In this document: piece by piece, positions 45,224-55,499 of the stretch
Numbering within the stretch: the stretch's first letter is position 1
Layout of the letters: each line of letters starts with the position of its first letter
Origin: Lelliottia sp. JS-SCA-14
GTDB taxonomy: Bacteria > Pseudomonadota > Gammaproteobacteria > Enterobacterales > Enterobacteriaceae
DNA: 64,000 nt
Assembly (NCBI RefSeq): GCF_035593345.1
Contig: NZ_CP141606.1
Span: forward strand, 2,914,001-2,978,000
Direction: 5' to 3'
Notes under the pieces: model-generated
Told to the model about the DNA's origin: nothing
Databases searched by the model: none
Seen by the model: only the letters and a program-made list of their open reading frames with translations
Program-made: the position numbers and the translations under genes

Positions 45224-47056
45224 TCAATGTTTCAACGAGTAGTAGATCTTTTCTGCCAGCCCTTGCGAAATACCCGGCACTTTTGCAATTTCCTCCACGC
45301 TGGCGTTGAGTAATCCTTGCAATCCGCCCATGTATTTCAACAACATTTGCCGACGTTTTGGCCCGACGCCCTCAATGGTCTCAAGGGTACTGGTGTTTTT
45401 GACCTTCGCCCGTTTTTTACGGTGCCCGCCAATCGCGTGGTCGTGGGACTCATCGCGAATATGCTGGATCACGTGCAGTGCGGGAGAATCCGGCGGCAAG
45501 TTGAACCCTTCCCCTTCCGGCTCAAAAAACAGCGTCTCCAGACCGGCTTTACGATCGGTCCCTTTCGCCACGCCGAGCAGAATCGGATGATGTTTGTCCC
45601 ACGGCACATCGAGTTCAGCGAAAACCGTTTTCGCCTGACCGAGCTGCCCTTTCCCGCCGTCGATGAGGATCACGTCCGGGATTTTGCTCTCTTCGATGGC
45701 TTTACCGTAGCGACGACGCAGCACCTGGTTCATCGCCGCATAGTCATCGCCCGGCGTAATGCCGGTGATATTGTAGCGGCGATACTCCGCGCGCACGGGG
45801 CCGTTGGCGTCAAACACCACGCAGGAGGCAACGGTTTGCTCGCCCATGGTGTGGCTGATGTCGAAACACTCCATCCGCTTCACTTCCGGCAGTTTCAGCA
45901 CCGCCGCCAGCGCCACCAGACGCTGATTAACCGTCGACTGTTGAGAGAGTTTGGTCGTCAGCGCCGTCGCCGCGTTGGTGCGCGCCAGCTTCAGATAACG
46001 TGCGCGATCGCCGCGCGGTTTGGTCTGAACGTTGACGCGTCGCCCCGCCAGCTCGGACAGCGAGTCCGCCAGCAGGGTTTTATCATGCAGATTAAAGTCG
46101 AGCAGGATCTCCGACGGCAAGGTGCGCATCTGGCTGCCCTGCAAATAGAACTGGCCTACGAAAGTTTCCACCACTTCGCCAAGCTCTGTACCGCCCGGCA
46201 CTTTCGGGAAGTAGCTGCGGCTGCCCAGCACTTTGCCCTGGCGGATAAACAGCACGTGGACGCAGGCCATGCCGGAATCAAAGGAGACGCCAATCACGTC
46301 CAGATCGTCACCGGTATTTGAGACAAACTGTTTTTCCGTGACGCGACGTACCGCCTGAATTTGGTCGCGAATTCGCGCGGCCTCTTCAAACGCCAGCGCC
46401 TGGCTGGCTTTTTCCATACGCGCAATCAGCTGGGTTAACACCTGATCGTCTTTTCCGGCGAGGAACAGGCGCACGTAGTCGACCTGCTGGGCGTACTCTT
46501 CTTCACTCACCAGCCCCGCGACGCACGGGCCGAGGCAGCGGCCAATCTGATATTGCAGGCACGGACGCGAGCGGTTGCGATAAACGCTGTTCTCACACTG
46601 GCGTACCGGGAAGATTTTTTGCAGCAGCGCGAGGGTTTCACGCACGGCATAACCGTTCGGGAACGGGCCGAAGTACTCCCCTTTCGCGTGTTTCGCCCCG
46701 CGATGGGTGGCGAGGCGCGGGTGAGTGTCGCTACTGAGGAAAATGAACGGATACGATTTATCGTCGCGCAACAGCACGTTATAGCGCGGCTGATAGAGCT
46801 TGATGTAGTTGTGTTCCAGCAGCAGCGCTTCCGTTTCCGTGTGGGTCACGGTGACGTCGATTTGCTGGATCAGTGCCACCAGCGCTTCCGTCTTACGGGA
46901 GGCCAGATTGGCGCGGAAATAACTGGAAAGACGCTTTTTCAGGTCTTTGGCTTTGCCAACATAGATAACCGTACCGCCAGCGTCATACATCCGGTAGACG
47001 CCTGGCTGGCTGGTGACGGTTTTCAGGAAAGATTTTGAATCGAACACAGCACTCAC
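45224..47056 (-). CDS. uvrC: Excinuclease ABC subunit UvrC
   Basis: 610 aa. Dual-incision nuclease of nucleotide excision repair. N-terminal GIY-YIG domain ([26 protein letters not shown]) for the 3' cut, a cysteine-containing region ([22 protein letters not shown] read in parts), UVR motif, RNase H-like endonuclease ([30 protein letters not shown]) for the 5' cut, and C-terminal helix-hairpin-helix repeats ([13 protein letters not shown]). Start GTG 47056 overlaps the uvrY stop by GTGA, as in E. coli; nine upstream codons in frame lie inside uvrY. Confidence 0.98.
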   Translation of the reverse strand: MSAVFDSKSFLKTVTSQPGVYRMYDAGGTVIYVGKAKDLKKRLSSYFRANLASRKTEALVALIQQIDVTVTHTETEALLLEHNYIKLYQPRYNVLLRDDKSYPFIFLSSDTHPRLATHRGAKHAKGEYFGPFPNGYAVRETLALLQKIFPVRQCENSVYRNRSRPCLQYQIGRCLGPCVAGLVSEEEYAQQVDYVRLFLAGKDDQVLTQLIARMEKASQALAFEEAARIRDQIQAVRRVTEKQFVSNTGDDLDVIGVSFDSGMACVHVLFIRQGKVLGSRSYFPKVPGGTELGEVVETFVGQFYLQGSQMRTLPSEILLDFNLHDKTLLADSLSELAGRRVNVQTKPRGDRARYLKLARTNAATALTTKLSQQSTVNQRLVALAAVLKLPEVKRMECFDISHTMGEQTVASCVVFDANGPVRAEYRRYNITGITPGDDYAAMNQVLRRRYGKAIEESKIPDVILIDGGKGQLGQAKTVFAELDVPWDKHHPILLGVAKGTDRKAGLETLFFEPEGEGFNLPPDSPALHVIQHIRDESHDHAIGGHRKKRAKVKNTSTLETIEGVGPKRRQMLLKYMGGLQGLLNASVEEIAKVPGISQGLAEKIYYSLKH

Positions 47057-47709
47057 TGACTGGTTAGGGTCTCTGCATTGCACAGACCATGTCGAATGGC
47101 CAGGTGAGTGAGTTCGACATCGCCATGAATGTTCAGTTTACTGAACATACGGTAGCGGTAGCTGTTCACCGTTTTCGGGCTGAGATTCAGCTGCTCAGAA
47201 ATCTCATTCACCTTTTGGCCTTTGGTGATCATCAGCATAATCTGCAATTCACGCTCAGACAAACTGGCAAATGGCGATCCGGTTTTTTCCGGTTCAATCT
47301 GGCTTAACGCCATCTGTTGAGCAATATCCGAGGCGATATAGCGCTGACCGGCGAAAACGGAGCGAATCGCATTGACCACTTCCTGTGGCGCTGCGCCTTT
47401 GGTGAGATAACCGGCGGCTCCGGCCTGCATGACTTTTGCGGGCAGCGGGTTTTCCGTGTGGACGGTCAGCATGATGACTTTGGTATCAACGTAGGCGCGC
47501 GCAATTTTACGCGTGGCTTCGAGCCCACCAATGCCGGGCATGTTCATGTCCATCAGGACTACGTCGGCTGTGTGAGTACGACACCACTTCACGGCGTCTT
47601 CGCCGCAGCAAACTTCACCAGCGACTTTAATACCCTTTATATCTTCAAGTATGCGTCGTATCCCTGCGCGCACGAGTTCGTGGTCATCAACAAGAAGAAC
47701 GTTGATCAA
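47053..47709 (-). CDS. uvrY: BarA/UvrY response regulator
   Basis: 218-aa FixJ/NarL-type regulator. Receiver domain with Asp54 in [10 protein letters not shown] and Lys in LTKGAAP; C-terminal LuxR-type HTH ([24 protein letters not shown], in two pieces, [19 protein letters not shown]). Partner of the sensor BarA; activates csrB and csrC sRNAs, thereby relieving CsrA, which affects flhDC translation. Operon uvrY-uvrC-pgsA conserved. Confidence 0.98.
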   Translation of the reverse strand: MINVLLVDDHELVRAGIRRILEDIKGIKVAGEVCCGEDAVKWCRTHTADVVLMDMNMPGIGGLEATRKIARAYVDTKVIMLTVHTENPLPAKVMQAGAAGYLTKGAAPQEVVNAIRSVFAGQRYIASDIAQQMALSQIEPEKTGSPFASLSERELQIMLMITKGQKVNEISEQLNLSPKTVNSYRYRMFSKLNIHGDVELTHLAIRHGLCNAETLTSQ

Positions 47710-48176
47710 AGGAAATGTCTCCAGAAATAGGGATAACGCTACTGACTACTAATTTGGCTTATATTAACGGTTTTCATCCCAACTTTAAAACGCTAAAAAG
47801 TGCGCCATTCGATTTCCTTCTCGTTTTTGGAAATTAGCCTGTACAGCAAGTGGAAAGGGAATCCCATTTAAAAAGTCGGATCGTCGTTATTTTTAAGCTT
47901 CTGTATTCAAAAAGTTACGAAAGACAGCCCAAGTCCTGGCAGAGCGCCGCGCTTATATTTTTGTAACAATAATTAACAAGATACACACCAGCCATAAACA
48001 ATTAAGGAATGTTAAAACATTATTGCGATTACACTTAATGATAGTTTACCCAAATAAACAAAGTCTAAAAATGTACAAAAAATAACCACTGCTTTTTTTC
48101 CTCCGGCTTGTGGTATACTCCGCCGCCATAACTTTCATCGTCGCGCTCAAGCGCCGTTTTGTCCTGAGGAATAACA
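47710..48176. promoter_or_regulatory. uvrY-yecF divergent intergenic region
   Basis: 467 AT-rich bp. A TATACT -10 box at about 48112-48117, close to yecF, is the clearest element. Nothing else in it was recognised; no small ORF with a good ribosome site was found. Confidence 0.5.
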
Positions 48177-48401
48177 ATGAGCACACCTGAATTCGCCACC
48201 GCCGAAAATAACCAAGAACTGGCGCAGGAAGTATCCTGTCTGAAAGCGCTACTGACTCTGATGCTGCAGGCGATGGGCCAGGCCGACGCGGGTCGTGTGA
48301 TCATTAAGATGGAAAAACAGATCGCCCAAATGGAAGATCAGAGCCAGGCAGATGTATTTGCCGGTACGGTTAAGCAAATTAAACAAGCTTACCGCCAGTA
48401 A
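48177..48401 (+). CDS. yecF: YecF family protein (DUF2594)
   Basis: 74-aa cytoplasmic protein of unknown function, almost residue-for-residue E. coli YecF ([50 protein letters not shown]). Predicted coiled-coil-like helices. Ribosome site CTGAGGAATAAC. Convergent with sdiA. Confidence 0.95.
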   Translation: MSTPEFATAENNQELAQEVSCLKALLTLMLQAMGQADAGRVIIKMEKQIAQMEDQSQADVFAGTVKQIKQAYRQ

Positions 48402-48441
48402 AAAAAGAAACGGCTGGATGCGATTGCATTCAGCCGTTTTC
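48402..48441. terminator. Terminator between convergent yecF and sdiA
   Basis: AAAAAAGAAACGGCTG then CAGCCGTTTTCG: a 9-bp stem (AAACGGCTG / CAGCCGTTT) with an internal ATGC/GCAT extension, A-tract on one side and T-tract on the other, so likely bidirectional. Confidence 0.85.
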
Positions 48442-48472
48442 GTGTCTGGCACGCAGAACAGTAAGAGTGTTG

Positions 48473-49195
48473 TCAGATGAATCCGGTTGCCGCCGCATAG
48501 CAGGCAATCTGCGTCTTATTCGGCGCATTAAATTTCTTCTGCATATTCTTCTGATGGAAGTTCACCGTATTCTCTGAGATCGACAATATAATCGCGATTT
48601 CAGCCGACGTTTTCCCCTCTGCCGTCCACTTCAGAATTTCCTTCTCGCGTTTGCTGAATTTCATCTCCGGCGGCATCACCATTTCATGTTCAAATCGCAG
48701 CAACGTGGTCAGCGCCATTTGCACTAACATCTGCAGACGCAGCTCTATTTCATCGCTGTCCATCATTTTGCCAAACTGGCTGGTGCGGGAAACGGAGAGA
48801 AATCCGAGCGCGTGATTCGGCAACATTAAACATTGCGAAATCCCCTTACGAATGCCGTGGTCGCGCGCGCCATCCCACAAAGGTTGCGCCTCAGCGAATA
48901 ATGCATCCGTCCAGGGCAGATGACCCTGAATGAAATTCTCCCGCTTTAATACCGGATCAATCGCGAAATAATTCTCTGCCTGATATTGCGACATCCATTC
49001 AGCCGGATAGCTGGAATGAACCGTAATTTTTGGACGGGTAAACGGCACCGGATGACGCACACAGAGTGAGTAATAATCGAATTCGAGAGCCTGTGTTTGC
49101 TGCTGAAGTTCGTGATAAACCTCGTCGGCCGTTCCCATCTCCTGGAAACGGAGGAAGCAATTCCGCCTCCATGTAAAAAAGTCTGTATCCCTCAT
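48473..49195 (-). CDS. sdiA: LuxR-type quorum-sensing regulator SdiA
   Basis: 240 aa, E. coli length. N-terminal autoinducer-binding domain (ADEVYHELQQQTQALEFDYYSL in parts, NYFAIDPVL, LPWTDALF) that detects acyl-homoserine lactones made by other species, and C-terminal HTH KFSKREKEILKWTAEGKTSAE followed by ENTVNFHQKNMQKKFNAPNKTQ (shown in parts). No luxI is present. The N-terminal half diverges more from E. coli than the HTH. Start ATG 49195 (MRDTDFFTWRRN); the frame is open for 69 more upstream codons with no similarity, rejected. Confidence 0.95.
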   Translation of the reverse strand: MRDTDFFTWRRNCFLRFQEMGTADEVYHELQQQTQALEFDYYSLCVRHPVPFTRPKITVHSSYPAEWMSQYQAENYFAIDPVLKRENFIQGHLPWTDALFAEAQPLWDGARDHGIRKGISQCLMLPNHALGFLSVSRTSQFGKMMDSDEIELRLQMLVQMALTTLLRFEHEMVMPPEMKFSKREKEILKWTAEGKTSAEIAIILSISENTVNFHQKNMQKKFNAPNKTQIACYAAATGFI

Positions 49196-49374
49196 ACTTA
49201 CTGAATGAAGCCCCTGAAAAAGATAATCATTATTATGGTGAATATAACCTAACACATAAATCTTATTTATATGTATAAAATATCGCCCCAGGTGAGAATA
49301 GCTTTCATTTCCCGCCCTTTGAGTGTTGATATTTAGAATATAACCATCTAAAAAACCGCAGAACTGGAGAATGA

Positions 49375-49403
49375 TTTGCTCCAGAACGTCTTTCTGGAGC
49401 AAA
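49375..49403. other. Perfect 11-bp inverted repeat after tcyN
   Basis: TTTGCTCCAGA / TCTGGAGCAAA with a 7-base loop, 15 bp past the tcyN stop. There is no T-tract on the tcyN strand, so it may be an RNA-stabilising stem, an inefficient terminator or an sdiA operator. Confidence 0.55.
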
Positions 49404-49418
49404 TCAGCGCAGATAAGA

Positions 49419-50171
49419 TTACTGCGTCAGGAATTTGTCGAGGAACTGACGCGTGCGCGGGTGTTGCGGATGGGTAAACAATTCTTTTGCCGGGCCCTGC
49501 TCCACGATGCGCCCCTGGTCCATGAAAATCGCCCGGTCGGCGACGTCACGGGCAAAGCTCATCTCGTGGGTGACGATCACCAGAGTGCGTTTCTCCTGCG
49601 CCAGCTGGCGGATGGTGTTCAACACTTCGCCCACCAGCTCCGGATCCAGCGCCGAGGTCGGCTCATCGAAGAGGATCACGTCCGGGCGCATCGCCAGCGC
49701 GCGGGCGATCGCCACACGCTGCTGTTGTCCGCCCGACAGACGGCGCGGATAGCTGGTCTCTTTCCCCGAAAGCCCTACCTTCGCCAGCAGCTCCCGCGCG
49801 CGGGCGGTCGCTTCCTCTTTCGGCTCACCTTTTACGATGACCGGCCCTTCAATAATGTTCTCCAGCACCGTGCGGTGCGGGAAGAGATTAAAGCTCTGGA
49901 AGACAAAACCCACGTGCTGGCGCAGACGGCGGATCAGCCCCTTCTGCTGCCCGATGGACTTCCCGGTATCAATGGTGATATCCCCGACGCGAATGGTTCC
50001 GCCCTCGGGCTGCTCGAGCAAATTAATGCTGCGCAGCAGCGTGGTTTTCCCGGAGCCGCTCGGCCCGATAATCGCCACCACTTCGCCCTCTTGCACTTCC
50101 AGATCGATGCCGTGCAGCACCGTCTGCCCGTGGAATTTTTTGACCAGGTTTTTGATGTCGATAGCACTCAT
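49419..50171 (-). CDS. tcyN: L-cystine ABC transporter ATPase TcyN (YecC)
   Basis: 250-aa ATPase of the polar amino acid uptake class. Walker A GPSGSGKTTLLRSI, Q-loop FVFQSFNLFPH, signature RLSGGQQQRVAIARAL, Walker B VILFDEPTSALDPEL, switch His in VTHEMSF. Works with TcyL and TcyJ to import cystine and diaminopimelate. Start overlaps the tcyL stop by 4 bp. Confidence 0.97.
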   Translation of the reverse strand: MSAIDIKNLVKKFHGQTVLHGIDLEVQEGEVVAIIGPSGSGKTTLLRSINLLEQPEGGTIRVGDITIDTGKSIGQQKGLIRRLRQHVGFVFQSFNLFPHRTVLENIIEGPVIVKGEPKEEATARARELLAKVGLSGKETSYPRRLSGGQQQRVAIARALAMRPDVILFDEPTSALDPELVGEVLNTIRQLAQEKRTLVIVTHEMSFARDVADRAIFMDQGRIVEQGPAKELFTHPQHPRTRQFLDKFLTQ

Positions 50172-50836
50172 TTCGGATCTCGCTCCTGGCGGTTAAGCTG
50201 ATTTTCAAAATAGTTTTGAAGGGCGGAAAGCACCGTCGCCATCACCCAGTAAATCAGCGACGCCGCCAGATACATGGTGAACACTTCCAGCGTGCGCGAG
50301 GTGATAAGCTGCGCCTGACGGAACAGTTCCGGCACCTGGATCGTTGCCGCGAGCGACGTGTCTTTTACCAGGCTAATAAAGCTGTTGCTGAGCGGCGGGA
50401 GCGCCACCCGTGCCGCCTGCGGCAGAATGGCGCGGCGCAGGGTTTGCCACGGCGTCATGCCGATGCTGGCCGCCGCTTCCCACTGCCCCTTATCGATCGA
50501 GGAGATCGCCGCCCGCAGGGTCTCAGAGGTATACGCCGCGGTGTTGAGCGACAGACCAATCATCGCCGCCGGGATCGGATCCAGCTCGATGCCAAACTGC
50601 GGCAAACCGTAGTAGATCATAAACAGCTGAGCGATCAGCGGCGTACCACGAAATATCGAGATGTAAAACCGCGCCAGCCAGCGTACCGGCAGGATCGGCG
50701 ACATGCGCATCAATGCGAGGATAAAGCCCAGCACCAGCCCAAAGAACATCCCGCCCAGGCTGAGCTGCAGCGTAAACACCGCCCCTTTCAGCAGGTACGG
50801 CAGGGAATCAATAACCAGTTGAATACTTTCTTGCAT
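50168..50836 (-). CDS. tcyL: L-cystine ABC transporter permease TcyL (YecS)
   Basis: 222-aa permease, E. coli length. HisM-type membrane protein with about five TM helices and the ATPase-contact EAA motif EAAASIGMTPWQTLRRAILPQA. Also contains FIFRG-like segment YISIFRGTPLIAQLF. Lies 20 bp downstream of dcyD. Confidence 0.97.
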   Translation of the reverse strand: MQESIQLVIDSLPYLLKGAVFTLQLSLGGMFFGLVLGFILALMRMSPILPVRWLARFYISIFRGTPLIAQLFMIYYGLPQFGIELDPIPAAMIGLSLNTAAYTSETLRAAISSIDKGQWEAAASIGMTPWQTLRRAILPQAARVALPPLSNSFISLVKDTSLAATIQVPELFRQAQLITSRTLEVFTMYLAASLIYWVMATVLSALQNYFENQLNRQERDPK

Positions 50837-50856
50837 TATTATTTTCGACCCGTGAT

Positions 50857-51937
<1,081 letters not shown>

Positions 51938-51948
51938 CAGGGAAAGAC

Positions 51949-52749
51949 TTACTTGGTGACGTCTGCCCCGAACCACTTCTCGGAGAGCGCCTTGAGGCTG
52001 CCGTCTTTTTGCATCTCAGCAATCGCATCGTCGATCGCTTTGACCAGGTCCTGGTTATCCTTGCGGATAGCCACACCGGCTTCCTGACGGGAGAAGGCAT
52101 CACCGGCCACGGCCAGGGTGTCTTTGGTTTTCTTCACCAGATCCAGCGCCGCCAGACGGTCAACCAGGATGGCATCGATACGGCCTACGCGCAGATCCTG
52201 ATATTTGGTCGGGTCATCATCATAGGTACGAATATCCACGCCCTGCACGTTCTGGCGCAGCCACTCTTCATAGTTGGTGCCAAGACCCACACCCACTTTT
52301 TTGCCTTTCAGATCGGCGGCAGATTTAATCGTGCCTTCGTTGCCCTTCTTCACCAGCGCCTGAATACCGGAGACGGTGTACGGCGTCGAGAAATCATATT
52401 TCTTCTTACGCTCGTCAGAGATGGTCACCTGGTTGATGACCACGTCGATACGTTTGGAATCCAGCGAGGCCAGCATTCCGTCCCATTTGGTCGGTTTCAG
52501 CGAGGCTTTCACGCCCAGATGTTTTGCCAGCTCTTCAGCAAACTCGACCTCGAAACCGGTCAGCTTGCCGTCATCGCCCTGGAAACTGAATGGCGGATAA
52601 GTGCCTTCCAGTCCCACCAGCAGCGTGCCGCGTTCTTTCACTTTATTCAGCAGATTTTCAGCGGCGAAGGTTTTCGCGCTCATCCCTGCGACCAGCGCAA
52701 CAGCCATGACGCCCATCAGCGCCTGACGACCCAGAAGTGCTAATTTCAT
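51949..52749 (-). CDS. tcyJ: L-cystine-binding periplasmic protein TcyJ (FliY)
   Basis: 266 aa, E. coli length. SBP_bac_3-type receptor with signal peptide to about residue 29 (SAKTFA), binding-pocket regions GTLLVGLEGTYPPFSFQG and ANYEEW-like GLGTNYEEWLRQNV. Old name fliY reflects its position after fliAZ. Start ATG 52749 after GGGGTCAC; 20 upstream codons are intergenic. Confidence 0.97.
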   Translation of the reverse strand: MKLALLGRQALMGVMAVALVAGMSAKTFAAENLLNKVKERGTLLVGLEGTYPPFSFQGDDGKLTGFEVEFAEELAKHLGVKASLKPTKWDGMLASLDSKRIDVVINQVTISDERKKKYDFSTPYTVSGIQALVKKGNEGTIKSAADLKGKKVGVGLGTNYEEWLRQNVQGVDIRTYDDDPTKYQDLRVGRIDAILVDRLAALDLVKKTKDTLAVAGDAFSRQEAGVAIRKDNQDLVKAIDDAIAEMQKDGSLKALSEKWFGADVTK

Positions 52750-52833
52750 AGTGACCCCGATATAGTGGTTTTTGAGTAGTGTAGGGCTTTCGTTTATAAC
52801 GTCAAACACGAGTCCGCTACATCTTATTCAATT

Positions 52834-53385
52834 TTAATATATATCAGAAGTTGTTCCGGCGTAGACTTTCTGCTTCATCACACCCGGCATTTGCGCTTTA
52901 TATTGCGCGTACTTACGCAGGGCGATGCGATAGTTGTTGGTGCTGGTTGCAGGCAACCACGGCTCCAGATTCTCATCCAGATAACCGGTGTCCAGCAGAT
53001 CGCGGGAGATGTTTTGCTGTGTCAGATGCTGACCCAGGCGACGCAGGCGAACCACATATTCGCGCACGGTGCCATGGCTCATCTCAGTTTGCTCAAACAG
53101 GAATTGTTTAAAGCCGATGATGTCGAAGAAATCGCTTTGCTCTTTGCAATGCAGATCGCCACAGAATCGACAGAGTGCCACCCACTCCTGCTGCTCTGCC
53201 TGCCACGCGGATTCATCCATCAGGGTGTCGAGACGAGAGATCGCGATCTTATTCACGATTTCGCCGCGACGAACCAGCGTGATACGGTCGAGCAACTTAT
53301 TGCAGTGGGCGCAATGCGTCTGGCTGTGTTTAAAGTCTTTTAGGTAGCGGCTTAAAGGCCGTCTTTTAGATTGCTGCACCGTCAT
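52834..53385 (-). CDS. fliZ: Flagellar regulator FliZ
   Basis: 183 aa, E. coli length. Cytoplasmic DNA-binding protein that antagonises RpoS-dependent promoters and promotes flagellar gene expression. Contains a phage-integrase-like helix region (EMSHGTVREYVVRLRRLGQHL in parts) with the recognition-helix Arg residues, and CAHCNKLLDRI. Follows fliA by 52 bp in the fliAZ operon. Confidence 0.97.
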   Translation of the reverse strand: MTVQQSKRRPLSRYLKDFKHSQTHCAHCNKLLDRITLVRRGEIVNKIAISRLDTLMDESAWQAEQQEWVALCRFCGDLHCKEQSDFFDIIGFKQFLFEQTEMSHGTVREYVVRLRRLGQHLTQQNISRDLLDTGYLDENLEPWLPATSTNNYRIALRKYAQYKAQMPGVMKQKVYAGTTSDIY

Positions 53386-53437
53386 GATAACTCCTGGTTG
53401 TCAATACGTTGTGCGGCACTTTTCGGGCGTTCATCGC

Positions 53438-54157
53438 CTATAACTTACCCAGTTTGGTCCGTAAGCGTTTGATGGCCTGACTATGCAATTGGCTCACCCG
53501 CGACTCCCCGACTTCCAGTACCGCGCCGATCTCCTTCAGATTCAGCTCTTCCTGGTAGTAGAGGGTTAACACCAGTTGCTCACGTTCCGGTAACGCTTCA
53601 ATCGCTTCCATCACGCGCGAGCGCAAATTACCTTCCAGTAAATGGTGTAACGGGTTTTGTTGCTGATTTTCATCAGTCACCAGCTCGATGCTATCGCCAT
53701 GCTCTTCACGCCACTCGTCATAAGAGAAGAGCTGGCTGTTATTGGTATCGAGCAACATCTGGCGATAATCTGCCACAGCAATGCCAAGACGTTCCGCCAC
53801 TTCAGTTTCCGTCGCGTTACGTCCCAGTTCCTGTTCCAGCTGTCCTATTGCATGTGCCACTTCGCGGGCATTGCGGCGAACACTACGTGGCACCCAGTCA
53901 CGGCTGCGCAGTTCGTCCAGCATCGCACCCCGAATACGCTGTACTGCGTAAGTCGTAAATGCCGTTCCTTGCAGAGCGTCGTACCGGTCCACTGCATTCA
54001 GTAACCCGATACCGCCCGCCTGTAGCAGGTCGTCCAGTTCCACACTCGCCGGCAATCGCACCTGGAGGCGCAACGCTTCATGACGCACCAGCGGGACATA
54101 ACGCTGCCACAGCGAGTGTTTATCCATTACACCATCAGCGGTATAGAGTGAATTCAC
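53438..54157 (-). CDS. fliA: Flagellar sigma factor FliA (sigma-28)
   Basis: 239 aa, colinear with E. coli FliA. Region 2 HSLWQRYVPLVRHEALRLQ and DDLLQAGGIGLLNAVDRYD, region 3 VPRSVRRNAREVAHAIGQLE, region 4 LNLKEIGAVLEVGESRVSQLH. Start GTG 54157 (VNSLYTADGVMDK) as in E. coli. Controls class 3 promoters including those at 2643 and 14240. In E. coli fliC lies divergently upstream; here the next 10 kb is a glycosylation-type operon on the same strand. Confidence 0.98.
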   Translation of the reverse strand: MNSLYTADGVMDKHSLWQRYVPLVRHEALRLQVRLPASVELDDLLQAGGIGLLNAVDRYDALQGTAFTTYAVQRIRGAMLDELRSRDWVPRSVRRNAREVAHAIGQLEQELGRNATETEVAERLGIAVADYRQMLLDTNNSQLFSYDEWREEHGDSIELVTDENQQQNPLHHLLEGNLRSRVMEAIEALPEREQLVLTLYYQEELNLKEIGAVLEVGESRVSQLHSQAIKRLRTKLGKL

Positions 54158-54182
54158 GATAAACAGCCCTGCGTTAATTGAG

Positions 54183-54209
54183 TTATCGGCATGATTATCC
54201 AATTCTGGA
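54183..54209 (-). promoter_or_regulatory. Candidate sigma-28 promoter of fliAZ
   Basis: Minus-strand GCCGATAA is a perfect sigma-28 -10 at 54190-54183, 25 bp before the fliA start. The -35 position reads TCCA rather than TAAA at the correct spacing, so autoregulation may be weak. The FlhDC site expected upstream was not resolved. Confidence 0.55.
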
Positions 54210-54278
54210 GGGGTTTTAATCGGATGAATAGTGGGTGAAATCGGGGGTTATTTGGGGGGTAATGCGAAAACGGGGGCC

Positions 54279-54297
54279 GCCCGACTAATAGTCAGGC
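54279..54297 (-). terminator. Hairpin at the end of the glycosylation operon
   Basis: Stem GCCTGACT / AGTCGGGC (one G-U pair, loop of 3) spanning the stop codon of the LuxC-like gene. Followed by GTTTTC only, so a weak terminator separating the island from fliA. Confidence 0.5.
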
Positions 54298-55499
54298 GAC
54301 AAAGTGATTGTCCGCGTTAATGTTTTTAGCAGATCATAGCCGTCCCAGTGCAGTGAAAACTCCATGGTTTCACCAAAAGAAACTATTCGATCAACGCCTT
54401 TAGGGGCATGGTTAACAATAAACGCCTCAATATTATTTCTTGATACGCCGAATGTCGCAACAGTCTGACATTTTTCCCCGCAGATAGACATAATTTCACT
54501 GATGTCATTCACCAGCCACTCATAAAAGAGTCCATTCCCATGATGAGTGTCCAGCATCTCCTGACTTACCGCTTCTGCCTCTACCCGGAAAATATGTCGC
54601 GTCCCGGACGGAATATATTTTAACGCCGGGTTTTGGGCTGCCCGCTGGCAATAATCGGCGAGGGTTTTCACCACCGAAACGGCTTCGGGATCAGGCCTGT
54701 CTTGCAGGTAAGATTCAAAATGCGCCCAAAACTGCGCGCGCGCCTCGGCTTTTCGTTCTCCCAGCCATACCACCACTTTTGGCGAGGTACACGCCAGCTG
54801 ATCGGTTAACAGGGTATCGTTAAAAAAGTTTTGGGCGATGCGTTGTTTATTGTCGGCGGCGAGATATTCATCGGCGTGAATAATGGCAATGGAATAGCGA
54901 TCCGCAAAGGCCACATCGACAGCGCGAGGGGAAAGCGGCGACTGGCGAATTAAGGCAATGGTTTTATCGCCGCCCCAAATTAAACGTGACTGAGATAGTG
55001 CTGACAGCGCGTTATTAATTTCGCGCTCATGCCCATATTGCACCAGACAGATCAATTCACGTATCGCAACATGTTGTTGCAGCGCCTGATTAAGGGCCTC
55101 GCAAATAATATCGACCTGCACGAACATTTTTGACGGCAGGCGCACAACATTGGCATTTCCGGTGAGTAATCCGGCAAACAGCGAGTAGGCAAAATTGACC
55201 GCCACATTCGACGGCGCAATATGAAACGCAACGCCCCGACCCAACAGTCGCTCTTTATACTGGAGTGTCTGTTTCATTTTCTCCAGCGCCGCTTTTCGAC
55301 ACCAGAATGCGAGTGAGATCACATCGCTGTGCGGACGCGCCTGCGGTAGTGCCAGTACTATTTTCGAGAAGCTGTGCAGGAATGCCATGACTTCAGAATC
55401 AAAGGGCATACGCGGCTTTGCCTCGGGCATCTGCGCCAGGACCTGCCCGTCACCCACCCGGAAGCGTAATGATTCAAAACTCTGCGGCATAGGTGTCAC
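54285..55499 (-). CDS. LuxC-like acyl-CoA/acyl-thioester reductase
   Basis: 404-aa member of the LuxC family (aldehyde dehydrogenase fold), expected to reduce an activated acyl group to an aldehyde with NADPH. Visible: NVAVNFAYSLFAGLLTGNANVVRLPSK (in parts), a cysteine in the catalytic region DQLACTSPKVVVW (about residue 240). No luxAB accompanies it, so light production is not the purpose. Last gene of the operon; start GTG 55499, five bases after GAGG, overlapping the LuxE-like gene by 26 bp; ATG 55490 is an alternative. Confidence 0.85.
   Translation of the reverse strand: MTPMPQSFESLRFRVGDGQVLAQMPEAKPRMPFDSEVMAFLHSFSKIVLALPQARPHSDVISLAFWCRKAALEKMKQTLQYKERLLGRGVAFHIAPSNVAVNFAYSLFAGLLTGNANVVRLPSKMFVQVDIICEALNQALQQHVAIRELICLVQYGHEREINNALSALSQSRLIWGGDKTIALIRQSPLSPRAVDVAFADRYSIAIIHADEYLAADNKQRIAQNFFNDTLLTDQLACTSPKVVVWLGERKAEARAQFWAHFESYLQDRPDPEAVSVVKTLADYCQRAAQNPALKYIPSGTRHIFRVEAEAVSQEMLDTHHGNGLFYEWLVNDISEIMSICGEKCQTVATFGVSRNNIEAFIVNHAPKGVDRIVSFGETMEFSLHWDGYDLLKTLTRTITLSPDY

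Noticed and set aside
49196..49402. 69-codon N-terminal extension of sdiA
   Set aside because: The extension has no similarity to SdiA and lies in intergenic DNA; ATG 49195 gives the family length.
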